DNA of 64,000 nt. Origin: Adiantum capillus-veneris. Taxonomy: Eukaryota > Streptophyta > Polypodiopsida > Polypodiales > Pteridaceae. The notes under the pieces are model-generated. The model was not told the DNA's origin, did not search any database, and saw nothing but the letters and a program-made list of their open reading frames with translations. The stretch is taken from positions 67,205,690 to 67,269,689 of the forward strand of contig CM043965.1 in the NCBI GenBank assembly GCA_014529385.2. Direction: 5' to 3'. The translations under genes and the position numbers were made by a program. The first letter of the stretch is position 1. Every line of letters begins with the position of its first letter. Positions 12,801 through 22,679 of the stretch are shown one piece after another.

Positions 12801-14170
12801 CATCTGTCATCCACAAATTTGACTACAAGTCCAAGTCTAGCAAGTGCGGATACAGACAATAGATTCTTCTTGATCCCAGGTACATAAAGTGCATCAACAA
12901 GTGTGAAGGAACTGCCATTAGCAGCAGTGAGCACAATCTTTCCAACTCCCTGAACTGGATAAGAGGCGTTGTTGGCACAAGTGACTGAATTCCCATGAGG
13001 GACAGACTCGAGAGAGGTAAACAATTCACGATGTGAGGTAATGTGCTTTGTAGCACCACTGTCGAAATACCACACATGTGAATCTGCAGCAACTGACAAG
13101 CATGCATCATGGACAGCAGGATTGTAAGTGCACTCTGCGCTAAAAGCCCATTCTGCATCAACATCAGCATCACAATCTCCTTTCACAGAAGACTCAACAA
13201 TGGCTGCATTTGTAGTGGAACCAGCATTTGCAGTGGAACCACCCTCTTTCTTCTTAGCCTCTTTGGCCTTCAACTTAGGACACGACTTGATCAAGTGATC
13301 ATTGGCTTTACGATAATGGCAACGCATCTTCTTTTTGCCCTTATCACCAGAATTGCCAGACGAAGTGCTGCCAGCAGAAGCATTAGGAACAGAATTTTTG
13401 CCACTCGCAGCAGAACCATAAGAAGTGGCTGCATTACTGTTACCACCCTTTCTTTGAGAAGCAATAAAAGCCTGTTCAACTGCACGCTGCCTAGTCCTGT
13501 TTTTTCTAGAAAGTGACTCTTGCAACAGCAATGTGCATAATGCATCAAACTTGATAACTTCAGGATTTCCTTGGGTCATCAGTCTCCAAGTACTAGCAAA
13601 AGTCTGGTAGGAATCTGGTAAGGCATCAAGAACAGTCTGCACAAGGGAACTGTTAGAAATGACTTCACCTGCAGAAATGAGTTGCTCATTGATATCCTTG
13701 ACACTAGCAAGGAAAGTGTCCATATCATCTTCCTCATGCATAATCTTCGACTCTAGCTCTTTACGCAGCAAAGCAATTTTAGCCTCATTGCGGCTTGCAT
13801 AAAGACCTGCTAGAATATCCCAAGCCTGTTTTGCAGATTTTGCTGAACGGATGTGAGGAATAATGGTGCGCTTCACAGACAACGCAATCAATGCATGAGC
13901 CTGCGCATCCTTAACATCCCAACGAGCTTGTTCTGCTGTAGGCAAAACAACTCTAACAGCTGCAATCCTTGCAGCAAGACCTGCAACATCCTCAATATCG
14001 CCTACATCTTCAGAACTAGGACGTACATCAATGCCCTGCACAATGTTCCAGACACCTTTTGACACAAGAACGTGTTGCATCATATAAGCCCACATAGGGT
14101 AGTTGTCCCCATCCAACCTGTCCTCGGCAGCAAACATCTTGAACACATCTGTGTTGTTGTTGTCAGCCAT
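9884..14170 (-). pseudogene. copia gag-pol polyprotein with one in-frame stop
   Basis: The start is the ATG at 14170 (MADNNNTDVF), rather than an upstream TTG. Order: UBN2-type gag; zinc knuckle; protease with DSGA in WYFDSGATKHIT; integrase HHCC domain (HARFGHLN ... CEGCILGK); DDE core (HSDVCGP, RSDRGGEY, NGVAERKNRS); RT with YVDDLLITG; RNase H with SDSDWAG and ending in LTKAL-type sequence. Total about 1429 codons, normal for copia. Two defects are visible. A TGA at 10646-10648 falls in the same frame between RT and RNase H. The second Cys of the zinc knuckle is Arg (CHYRKANDHLIKSC), while the related copy near 27800 keeps Cys. Everything else reads open. Confidence 0.93.
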
Positions 14171-14518
14171 GGTAAATGCTGCACCTGATGTGAAAACTGC
14201 CCGAAAATAGGAGAAATGGAGCGGGAACAACTTGTGCTATATAGCACAAACCGTAGAAGACTATAAGGCACCTGTTATGCAGAAAACGGCACTGACAGAA
14301 AATCTGCACAAAATGACCAAATAACCTGTGCAGTACTGCCCGTAGTGGAAACGGAGGCCGAAATGAGCCCAAATCAAAATTCTGAGCAGACCAAGCTCTT
14401 CGAGTTTCCCCAAAATATTTGTCGACCTGCGAACGCTTGCCAAAGCTCACTGAAATCGGAGAAAGTGAGCAGGCGTGTGCTGGAGCAGCTGGCGACTAAG
14501 CCCGGGAGGACGTGACCT

Positions 14519-14530
14519 GCTCTGATACCA
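14519..14530 (-). promoter_or_regulatory. Primer binding site of the copia element
   Basis: Minus strand TGGTATCAGAGC, complementary to the 3' end of initiator-Met tRNA as in most plant copia elements. It sits 2 bp from the end of the 5' LTR. Confidence 0.9.
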
Positions 14531-14532
14531 AT

Positions 14533-14759
14533 TGTTGGAATTAGGGTTGCAGAGAAACACACACAGCTTGGAGAAGACGAAGGAAGCTCAAGGCACACAA
14601 TAGAGAGTGTATTCCTTAGTGTGCAATGGAAAGATAGATAGCCCTAGAGTGATGGGCGTATATACAATGCACGGGGGAAAAAACCTCCTAAAGAGGGAAA
14701 AAATGCCCCGGCGGTCCTAGTGTGTTCACACACATCACTACCACATGTATATGGTAACA
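14533..14759 (-). repeat. 5' LTR of the copia element
   Basis: 227 bp and apparently identical to 9582-9808. It is followed on the plus strand by the second copy of the AATTT target duplication. Confidence 0.93.
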
Positions 14760-16400
14760 AATTTGGATCCGATTAAACCTAAAATTGCTCGGTGGCCTTG
14801 TATTATGTTGGTCTAACACTGTACAAGTTCAAAAGTCAAAAAAGTTTGTCTTTGTGTATCAGTAGTCAATAATCACGATTATTTACTTTCTTAGTTTTTT
14901 ACACTTTTTGGCTTGATTTTCCAAGTATGCAACTTGTTAAGGTCTCTGGACAAGTTTCACTGAGTTTGAACGAAATTTGTTCAAGTTATCAACTGTTTCG
15001 TGTCCGTAGACTCGGTTTTTAAGAATCTGGCTTGAGTCTCACTTTTGTGATCTAAATTTCACCAAATTTCATTTGTATGGTCTACTTGATATACTTGACC
15101 TTGTGGTATACTCAAATGTGCAAAAATGTTTAGTTTTATAGAAGATATAAATAATCACGATTATTTACTCCTGCTATTTTTTTGCAAGTTTTTGTCACAA
15201 TCTTGACACAGATTTGTTCATCAGCTTAACTTATGCTCCCTAGCCAAGTTTCATCAAGTTTGGATAATTCCTGTTCATATGGTTAACAATTTTGTGTCCA
15301 CATACTGAGTTTGCAAATTTGGCCACAATTTTTACTTCAATGATCCAAATCTTGCCAAATTTAATTTGTGGGCTTAATATAACATGCTAAAACTAGTGGT
15401 ACGTTGGGTTGGTTAAAAGAGTTAGAACATGGGACAGAAGAAAATAATTGCGATTATTTACTTTTGGTAAATTTTTGTATCTTTTTGGTCAACTGAGCAT
15501 GTATACTTGTTTATCGCATCAATATAAGCCGGTAAGTCAAGTTTGATTAACTTTGAACGAAATTTTCCCAATTTACACTCAAGTACAGAATTTAGTTTTT
15601 ACCAAGTTTTTGGTCAGTTTAGTGATCCAAATTCTATGGGCCTTTACAAAAGATGTTTGTACACATGCATAGAGTCTCTGCTATCAACCTTGGTCACTTT
15701 TGAGCTGAAAGTAAATAATCGTGATTATTTACTTTAGGCGTAAAATGAGCACTTGTTTGAACTTTTTCACTAGACAATCTTTTCATGAGCTATTTTAAGC
15801 CTATCAATCAAGTCAAAACTTAATTTGGCCTAAAATGTCAAGAAAAAGTAAATAATTTGAGTTTCTGCAAACTCTTGAAGTTTTTACCTCAATGCGTCCT
15901 TAAGCTTACCCACTGGTTCATACAAATTTTAAAGCCTACTCTCCAATCGGATTCAATGATGGACATTCTTCTGGTGCGATTTCTAGCAGTAGACCTAAAA
16001 TTCTGCAACTTCACATAAACAACTCACAATTGATTCTTTTAGAGAGAGCAATGTTCTAAAATCCACCTCGGATTCTACTTACCCGACTCCTAGATTCTAC
16101 TGCAATGGGTTGTGGAAAGTGTCCACAAACATTCATTTTCTTATTTTTTATGGTGTTCTGAGCCTTGATCTTAAGACTTGTCTTGTCCATCAATCATTCT
16201 CAAAATCTTAATCTAACCTACAATCCTAAAAGGTACTTAGCAAGTACAACCTACTTCCAAGCTACCTCTACACAGCAAAAGACGACAATCTTAAGCTATG
16301 CAGTTTTCAAAAGAAAGTTTTGACTCTAAAAGATCCTAGAGGAAGTTAAAGGATAATTTCACAAGAGCTCATATTTTTTCCTAGTTTAGATCTCTTCGAT
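14760..16400. repeat. Leader of the outer element with palindrome array B
   Basis: Palindromes of the same type as array A occur at 14865-14886, 15147-15168, 15440-15461 and 15711-15732, spaced 282, 293 and 271 bp, with a half site near 15849. The one at 15711 has perfect 10-bp arms around a 2-bp centre. Sequence between palindromes is recognisably repeated (for example AAGTTTCATCAAGTTTG-like segments near 14955, 15250 and 15535), so these are old tandem units. No ORF of note. In element orientation this is the 5' leader between primer site and gag. Confidence 0.75.
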
Positions 16401-16417
16401 CCCCAGTAGCGGCACCA
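16401..16417 (-). promoter_or_regulatory. Primer binding site of the outer gypsy-like element
   Basis: Minus strand TGGTGCCGCTACTGGGG sits 2 bp from the LTR end. It is a diverged form of the Asp-tRNA-type site (TGGCGCCGTTGCCGGGG) used by Tat/Athila-like plant gypsy elements. The same kind of site occurs at 25495-25511. Confidence 0.75.
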
Positions 16418-16419
16418 AA

Positions 16420-17048
16420 TGTCGGACGGGTGTCTAACCTCACTCCTATCTTATTGGCAGACATAGCGAGAGCCACGAATATAACTGTCAATCCATGGGA
16501 CGAAGCTGACTCGACTAGTGCATAGAGGCTACAAGAGGTTATCAATCTCTTTAAAAACAACAAACAACATGCATCTAACTCAAGCTACACTCAAATGACT
16601 GAAAGCACCGAAAGCTAATCGCTCATTGGCAAACAAATCACATTCGTTACAGCATCAAACAACATCCAAACGTTATGAAACTTCTAGGACATGTTTATAA
16701 GTCCTAAGCACACATGCTTATGGTCTCAAACCTCACTTTAAGTCAAGTGCAAAAATCACAATTATTAACAGTAGTGAGTTTGTGACCTAGTCATTTTCGA
16801 CCCAGAATGCATATAAATGCTTAGCAATGATGCCCCAATACCCCGTCTATACTTAGTTTATGATTTTGAAGCTTAAATTTCTACTTATGATGAAATTAGT
16901 CCGCGGGTCGATGACGCCAAAATCTATGGAATACCATGAAATGCTTACGTCAATGCGTAGAGCTCTTACCTGCAGTTGCAACGCAACAGACTGCACTGTA
17001 ATGTGACAACCGAGAAGGGAGTAGGAAACGCGAGAAGGAGAGAAGTGA
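16420..17048 (-). repeat. 5' LTR of the outer element, first part
   Basis: It begins TGTCGGACGG on the plus strand, next to the primer site, and matches 1 to about 400 from 16640 on. It is interrupted at 17048 by the gag-only element and resumes at 22260. Confidence 0.85.
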
Positions 17049-17491
17049 TGTAATGTACCAAACATTTTTCAATAAAATTATTTTATTCACTTTGAAAATA
17101 TTTAAGGTTCTCATTTTATCAAGTCATAATGCGTTCAAACAAACCGATCGGATCGAAAATCGGACTCTAAAACTATTACTTATGGTCTTTATTCACTTGA
17201 AAACTATAGGTTGATGGGAAACTTAAGCTTCAAGATGATAAGAGTTGACCCTTTAGGAAAGAGAGAGCAATTTTAGAAAAGGAGGAGTATTTTTAGGAAA
17301 GAAAGAGGAGGGAGTTAAGTTTAGAGTTCTTGTCTTGGAAGCCAAGATTCTTCTAACATTAGAGAATCGAATTTCCACATCGGAATTTGTGTCACAAAAA
17401 CAACAAAGAAACATTAAAAAAAAAGAAGCCACGAACATGCGTGAACTTATCTGTCCTTGCTTTCGTCTATTCTTAGCTAGCCTTGAGAGCC

Positions 17492-17499
17492 TATATAAA
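17492..17499 (+). promoter_or_regulatory. TATA box in the 5' LTR
   Basis: TATATAAA in the context GAGAGCCTATATAAAGACC, conserved at 20579-20586 in the other LTR. It is the likely core promoter of the element. Confidence 0.7.
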
Positions 17500-17699
17500 G
17501 ACCCCTCTCCCTTCATTTTGGCGTGATTCTATTACAAGAAACAAGCATATGTTTTCATAGATTAGTGAAAGAGCTGTTTGATAAATTGTCACTTTGATAA
17601 ATTTTTATTGTTATAAGTTGTTAATGATTGATATGAAGAATTGGTTGATCATGTTTGAAGAACATTTAAAGAGAAGAATTGTTCAAAGAATGTCTTTGG

Positions 17700-17965
17700 T
17701 TCCTCGCGGGTAGCGAGATGATTCCGCAGTTAGTGGAGATTAAGCTGAGGTTATCGGCTCTCTTTGTTCCTCGCGGGTAGCGGGATGCCTGCTGATTAGC
17801 AAGATGTCTCGCGGTTAGCGGGATGCCTCCCGGGTAGCGGGATGCCTGGTGGTTAGCAAGATTCCTCGCGATTAGCGGGATGCCTCGCGGGTAGTGGGAT
17901 GCCTTACAGTTAGCAAGATGCCTCGCGGTTAGCGGGATGCACCGCGATTAGCAAGATGGGAAGGT
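17700..17965. repeat. Minisatellite in the 5' LTR
   Basis: About 12 imperfect units of roughly 19-20 bp with the core GCCTCGCGGTTAGCGGGAT. Variants alternate between GGGTAGCGGGAT and GGTTAGCAAGAT. A matching but rearranged array is in the other LTR. Confidence 0.85.
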
Positions 17966-18750
17966 TGCACAATTTGCGGTTAGCAAATAAATCCTTTGCA
18001 AATGCTCTGTTGGTTAGACAGAGGAAGTCCACGGGTAGCGGCAACTCATGAGAATTTGGAAAAGTGATTTTTGTTGAAATAAAGGGCTGTCTTCATTAGG
18101 CCTTGTTTGAATTATTTGGTATTGTTTGAAAGACTATATAAAAGAACCTGTGTTTCGAATTAATTAAGGAACACTGTTTGTATATGTAAAACAGTGTGGT
18201 AGTAATTAGAAAACAAGCTAAAAAGTGTGATGTGTGGAGTGGAAAGTGGGGGATGGCTCAGGTTGCCAGTCAAGGATGGGTGGTCTCGATTAGTCGAGAA
18301 ACTCTCCACTCCCTCTTATTGAGAGAAGTGAAATTAGAAACTCATTGTGCCAAGAGTCGAGACATCCCAAATCTATGTACCCCTGAAAGCTATGGATCTG
18401 AGTAGTTGAGTTAATTTAGACTAAGTCTCATATCATATTTATGGTTTATGGATGGCGGCCATGCCTCTTAAACGTGAGGAAAAAGGAGTTGTTTATGGAT
18501 TCTAAATAGATCAATGGAATTTCATCTTTATGTTAGAAACAACTTTCATTAGAATCCTTGATTTATCGACCTGGCCTGTGGCGTATGACCCTTATAACCA
18601 CGAACATAATTGATAGAGGACTTCCTCTCTTCTGTTGCTCATATCTCTACTTTGTGGAAACAGAGTAGGGTGTCGTCAAACGAAAAAGGAGAATAAAGAA
18701 AGACCATCTATCAAGTCGCCCAATCATCTCGGGGTTGGGAACGTCACAAT

Positions 18751-18762
18751 TGGTATCAAAGC
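18751..18762 (+). promoter_or_regulatory. Primer binding site of the gag-only element
   Basis: TGGTATCAAAGC lies 2 bp after the LTR end. It differs by one base from the usual Met-tRNA site TGGTATCAGAGC. Confidence 0.85.
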
Positions 18763-18984
18763 TTAGGTTAAAAATATTTAATTGGCTACTTCAAACTCCC
18801 TAATGTGTATGGTTTTCTATACCCATAATTTGACTCACATAGATATTACATTATGTAGGATTGACGTGTACCATAGTTATGGTTGAAACCTCTATTATGT
18901 TTTCTCATGGAGAGATCTTTTGTAGACCCCTATATGACATTTTGATGACTTTATGAATAGAAGATTGAGTTGTTTTTCTACAAA

Positions 18985-19200
18985 GAAATTGTTGACTGGT
19001 TAAGTCATGTGATGAGAAAGCCATGGATGGTTAAGTCATGTGATTGAGACAATCATGATTGGTTAAGTCATGTGGCTAAGTTTTGATGGACTGGTTAAGT
19101 CAAGATTGGTTAGGTAATGTGATTGAGTTTTAATAAATCGGATAAGTAATGATTGGTTAAGTCATACAACTGAGCTTTTAGTGGACTGGATAAACTTAAT
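18985..19200. repeat. Degenerate short repeats in the leader
   Basis: The motif GATTGGTTAAGTCATGTGAT recurs about six times with variation, with a period of roughly 30 bp, between the primer site and gag. It would be intronic in the spliced transcript proposed for this element. Confidence 0.65.
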
Positions 19201-19241
19201 TTTGGAAAGTACCCTATTGATTTGAGTTATTATAAACATTG

Positions 19242-20023
19242 ATGTACACCCAGGGGAATCCTCAAATCACTTCTACGTTGGAAAAGCCTCAGAACGATGT
19301 TATTTATACGGAGATTCAAGAGAAGAAGTTGTTGCTTAAACAAATGCAACCACCTTCTATCAAAGGAGAGGGTGTTGATATTGAGAAAGATGCAAAAGTA
19401 TGGATTGAAGCTATGGATGATTACTTCTCTGTTGCAAGGACCACACCTGCAAATCAAACGATTCTAGGGATGTTTCGCCTCTCAAGGAAAGTAAAATTAT
19501 GGTGGAAACAACATTGTCATGACATGGGAGTGTTGGAGAACTCTCAGAGTTGCTGGGAAATCAAACAAGCAGTGAAGGAAAGATACTTACCCCCTGTCCA
19601 TGAAGCGATAAAGATGAATGAGTTCTTTAGCTTGAAAAAATACAGTTTATCCTTGGAAGAGTACTACTCAAAGTTTATAAGGTTTATACGTTACGCACCA
19701 TCAATGACCATAGAGCAGCAGTTAGCTCGCTTTTGTCAAGGATTAAGAGAACCAGTAGTTCGCGATTAGAAGCTTTAAAACCTACCACTATACAAGATGC
19801 TTTACTACGAGCTAAGCCTTTGATGAAGGAACAAGGGATTACAAGAAGAATTGAACAGAATCAAAGACTCAATGATAGACAACCACAAAGAGCTTATGCT
19901 GGTAATGTGCAAGATCGTCCACGCTTGAATGTTCAATGCTTTGCATGTGGAGAGTTGAGACATTATCGAAACTCTTGTCCACGATTGACTAATGGAGTAG
20001 TAGTAGCAAGTGAAGCAGACTAA
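19242..20023 (+). pseudogene. Gag of the gag-only element, one frameshift
   Basis: The frame from the ATG at 19242 (the preceding TTG is not a likely start) carries a Retrotrans_gag domain: VWIEAMDDYFSVAR, LWWKQH, LKKYSLSLEEYYSKF and FCQGLREPVV. Near 19766 the frame shifts by one base into 19733-20023. That frame ends with a CCHC zinc knuckle (CFACGELRHYRNSC), which binds nucleic acid in Gag. A splice-acceptor-like CAG lies at 19251-19253, in phase with the possible upstream exon found in the 3' LTR (20787-20969). No other pol domains follow; about 100 bp separates the stop from the 3' LTR. Confidence 0.85.
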
Positions 20024-20578
20024 AGACACCACTTTTTTGGATATAATGATGATTGAGATAATAATTAGAGTAGGAATATCCTCACTTTTTTCTTGAGATG
20101 AGGACATAAGTTGAGGAGAATGTAATGTACAAAACATTTTTCAATAAAAGTATTTTATTCACTTTGCAAATATGTAAGGGTCTCATTTTGTCAAGTCATA
20201 ATGCGTTCAAACAAAACGATCGGATCGAAAACTGGACTCTGAAACTATTACTTATGGTCTTTATTCACTTGAAAACTATAGGTTGATGGGAAACTTAAGC
20301 CTCAAGATTGTATCTAATGATAAGAGGTTACCCTTTAGGAAAGAGAGAGCAATTTTAGGAAAGGAGGAGTATTTTTAGGAAAGAAAGAAGAGGGAGTAAG
20401 TTTAGAGTTCTTGTCTTGGAAGCCAAGCTTCTTCTAATATTAGAGAATTGAATTTGCGTATCGAAATTCGTGTCACAAAAACAACAAAAAACATTTTTTT
20501 TTTTTAAAAAAAAAGCCACGAACGTGCGCAAACTTATCTCTCCTTGCTTCCGTCTATTCTTGGCTGGCCTTGAGAGCC

Positions 20579-20586
20579 TATATAAA
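20579..20586 (+). promoter_or_regulatory. TATA box in the 3' LTR
   Basis: TATATAAA, same context as in the 5' LTR. Initiation some 30 bp downstream would place the short ORF at 20787 in the first exon. Confidence 0.65.
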
Positions 20587-20786
20587 GACCCCTCTCCCTT
20601 CACTTTGGGGACACAGACACACACTCTCAGAAGCGGAAGCTCTCTTGCGTTGACGTCGGAGTTACCTTTTCTCCCTCAAGCTCTTACCTTTAAGCCATCT
20701 CCATCTCCAAGTCTTCTCTACCATCGTTGTATTGCCCTTCGGATTCTCGAGTTCTCTTTCTCTCCTTTCCTTTTCTCTACCTTGTT

Positions 20787-20969
20787 ATGATGGCCCCGAA
20801 GCGAGTGACTCGAATCTCGAAGGACGCTTATGTCACTCCACCTCCAAGAAAGGTGCAAAGGAAGGCATCAACTACTTCAAGTATAGCTCAATCAGAGGTA
20901 CTGGTTGCTGAAGAAGTGGAAGCCAATCTACCTCAATTATGGGAATTAAATAATCATGTCGTTAATCCG
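20787..20969 (+). CDS. Putative LTR-borne first exon of gag (61 codons)
   Basis: It begins at tandem ATGs (MMAPKRVTRI) after a pyrimidine-rich leader, and is basic then acidic (PPPRKVQRK, AEEVEANLPQLWELN). The sequence then reads CCG|GTAAGA, a good splice donor, at 20969/20970. Joining it to the CAG at 19251-19253 upstream of gag keeps the frame (phase 0 to 0) in a full-length transcript started in an equivalent 5' LTR. In this copy the 5' LTR has lost the exon, so it is preserved only in the 3' LTR. The exon role is inference; no homologue is recognised. Confidence 0.5.
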
Positions 20970-21227
20970 GTAAGACAAATTTATAATTTTGCATTGCTAT
21001 TCATGCTGACTTCAAAAGTTAAGCATAGGGAACCCCTTAAACTATCCAAGAAACGTGATTCTATCACAAGAAACAAGCATATGTTTTCATAGATTGAAAT
21101 GACTGATTGATAAATTGTCACTGTTTGATAAATTGTTATTGTTTGATAAGTTGTTATCGATTGATATAAAGAACTGGTTGATCATGTTTGAAGAATCATT
21201 TAAAGCAAAGAATTAATGAAAGAATGT

Positions 21228-21475
21228 CCTTTGTTCCTCGCGGATAGCAAGATGATTCCGCGGTTAGAGGAGATTAAGCTGAGGTTATGGGCTCTCTTTG
21301 TTCCTCGTGGTTAGCGGGATGCCTCTTGGTTAGCAAGATGTCTTGCGGTTAGCGGGATCCCTCGTGGGTAGTGGGATGCCTGGCAGTTAGCAAGATGCCT
21401 TTGTTAGCGGGATGCCTAGCAGTTAGCGAGATGTCTTGCCGTTAGCGAGATGCCTCATGGTTAGCAAGATGGGAA
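21228..21475. repeat. Minisatellite in the 3' LTR
   Basis: The same 19-20 bp family as at 17700-17965, with different unit order and at least one unit shortened (GCCTTTGTTAGCGGGAT). The two arrays have diverged since insertion. Confidence 0.82.
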
Positions 21476-22259
21476 GGTTGCGCAATTTTCATTAGCAAAT
21501 AAATCCTTTGCAAAGGCTCTATTGGTTAGAGAGAGAAAGCCCGCGAGTAGCAGCAACTCATGAGAATATGGAAAGGTTATTTTTGTTGAATTATAGGGTT
21601 GTCTTTAACTTGTTTGAATTGTTTTGGTATTGTTTGAAGGGCTGTATAAAAGAACCTGTGTTTGGAATTAATTAAGGAACACTGTTTGTATATGTAAAAC
21701 AGTGTGGTAATAATTATAAAACAAGCTAAAAAGTGCGAGTGTGGGGTGGAAAGTGGGGGCTGGCTCAAGTTGCCAGTCAAGGATGGGTGGTCTCGATTAG
21801 TCAAGAAACTCTCCATTCCCTCTTATTGAGAAAAGTGAAATTAGAGACTCATTGTGCCAAGAGTCAAGACGGCCCAAATCTATGTGCCCCTGAAAGCTAT
21901 GCACCTGATTAGTCGAGTTAATTTAGACTAAGTCTCATATCATATTTATGGTTCATGGATGGCGGCCGTGCCTCTCAAACGTGGGGGAAAAGGCATTGTT
22001 TATGGATTCTAAATATATCAATGGGATTTCATCTTTATGTTAGAAACATCTTTCATTAGAATCCTTGATTTATTGACCTGGCTTGTGGTGTATAACTCTT
22101 ATAACCACGAACACGATGGATAGAGGACTTCTTCTCTTCTGTTGCTCGTATCTCTACTTGTGAAAATGGGATAGGGTGTCGTCAATGGAAAAGGAGAATA
22201 AAGGAAGACCATCTATCAAGTCGCCCCAATCATCTCGGGGTTGGGGACCTCACAAGTGA

Positions 22260-22549
22260 GCACTGTTAGCTCATGCTGTCTTTCTATTATCCAAAACTTA
22301 TCAAAAAGTTACAAAAATTTGCTTTTATACCTTAGCCAAGGTTTTTATGGTCAAAACTAATAATCTGGGAGCTCTAACTAAAGACAAGTTGATACAATCT
22401 GGAAGCTTGTAGCCCCGGATCGTCAATTACACTGTTTATCTAGAAAGTAGTAGTTACAACATTCCCGATTCATCAAAATAATAAGTGTTTTTACAATAAA
22501 AGCTTCGAAAAATGATATTCGAGTTATTTGAGTTAGCTTGCTGCTAACA
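22260..22549 (-). repeat. 5' LTR of the outer element, second part
   Basis: It continues the LTR interrupted at 17048, matches about 400-661, and ends in GCTAACA (plus strand), the expected CA terminus. It has about 25 bp near 22460 that the left copy lacks. Confidence 0.85.
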
Positions 22550-22679
22550 CTCTGTAAACATTCTTTCCAACAAGAAGTGAGTATGCCCACTTTTCCATGA
22601 CTTTAAGTCACCTATGGCTAGGGGTCTATGAACTTTTTGAGGTTTTGTTGCGTAGGGAACACTGTGTCTGTAATCTGGA

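Larger units (their letters stand above)
9582..14759 (-). mobile_element. Nearly intact Ty1/copia retrotransposon
   Basis: It is bounded by two 227-bp LTRs that look identical, both TG...CA on the plus strand. The 5-bp target duplication AATTT is present at 9577-9581 and 14760-14764. A Met-tRNA-type primer site lies 2 bp inside the right LTR and a G-rich polypurine tract abuts the left one, so transcription runs on the minus strand. One long gag-pol frame fills the interior. It interrupts the outer gypsy-like element just upstream (in its orientation) of gag. LTR identity means insertion was recent. Confidence 0.95.
17049..18748 (+). repeat. 5' LTR of the gag-only element (1700 bp)
   Basis: TGTAATGTAC...GTCACA. 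It contains a TATA box (17492-17499) and the minisatellite at 17700-17965. Compared with the 3' LTR it lacks about 450 bp just after the TATA region (junction near 17520), which removes the presumptive leader and first gag exon. Confidence 0.92.
17049..22254 (+). mobile_element. Gag-only LTR retrotransposon (TR-GAG-like)
   Basis: Two long LTRs (17049-18748 and 20121-22254) flank only 1372 bp of interior. The target duplication AGTGA is seen at 17044-17048 and 22255-22259, inside the outer LTR. A Met-tRNA-type primer site follows the left LTR and a purine-rich tract (AAGTTGAGGAGAA) precedes the right one. The interior encodes gag with a zinc knuckle and no protease, RT or integrase, so mobility would need another element's enzymes. 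The LTRs differ in length mainly by about 450 bp that only the right copy holds, and by scattered substitutions, so the insertion is not young. Confidence 0.93.
20121..22254 (+). repeat. 3' LTR of the gag-only element (2134 bp)
   Basis: TGTAATGTAC...CTCACA. It keeps the segment missing from the 5' copy (about 20605-21052): a pyrimidine-rich leader, a short ORF and a splice donor. A second minisatellite array (21228-21475) and the TATA box at 20579 are included. Confidence 0.92.
1..22549 (-). mobile_element. Large Ty3/gypsy-like LTR retrotransposon, nested and degraded
   Basis: The sequence at 1-661 recurs, with divergence, at about 16640-17045 and 22260-22549, giving direct LTR copies. Between them, on the minus strand, lie gag, protease and partial reverse transcriptase, in the order expected for gypsy. 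A primer site next to the right LTR (16401-16417) fixes the orientation. The element starts before position 1. It was hit later by a copia element (9582-14759) and by a gag-only LTR element (17049-22254). No RT YxDD motif, RNase H or integrase is visible, so it could not move on its own. The flanking target duplication cannot be checked because the left end is outside the window. Confidence 0.8.

Noticed and set aside
4487-15732. Regularly spaced palindromes resembling a CRISPR-like array
   Set aside because: Spacing is ~280 bp, spacers are homologous to each other, and the setting is a plant retroelement.
16381-16563. Short minus-strand ORF at the primer site of the outer element
   Set aside because: Overlaps the LTR end and primer site; no protein evidence.
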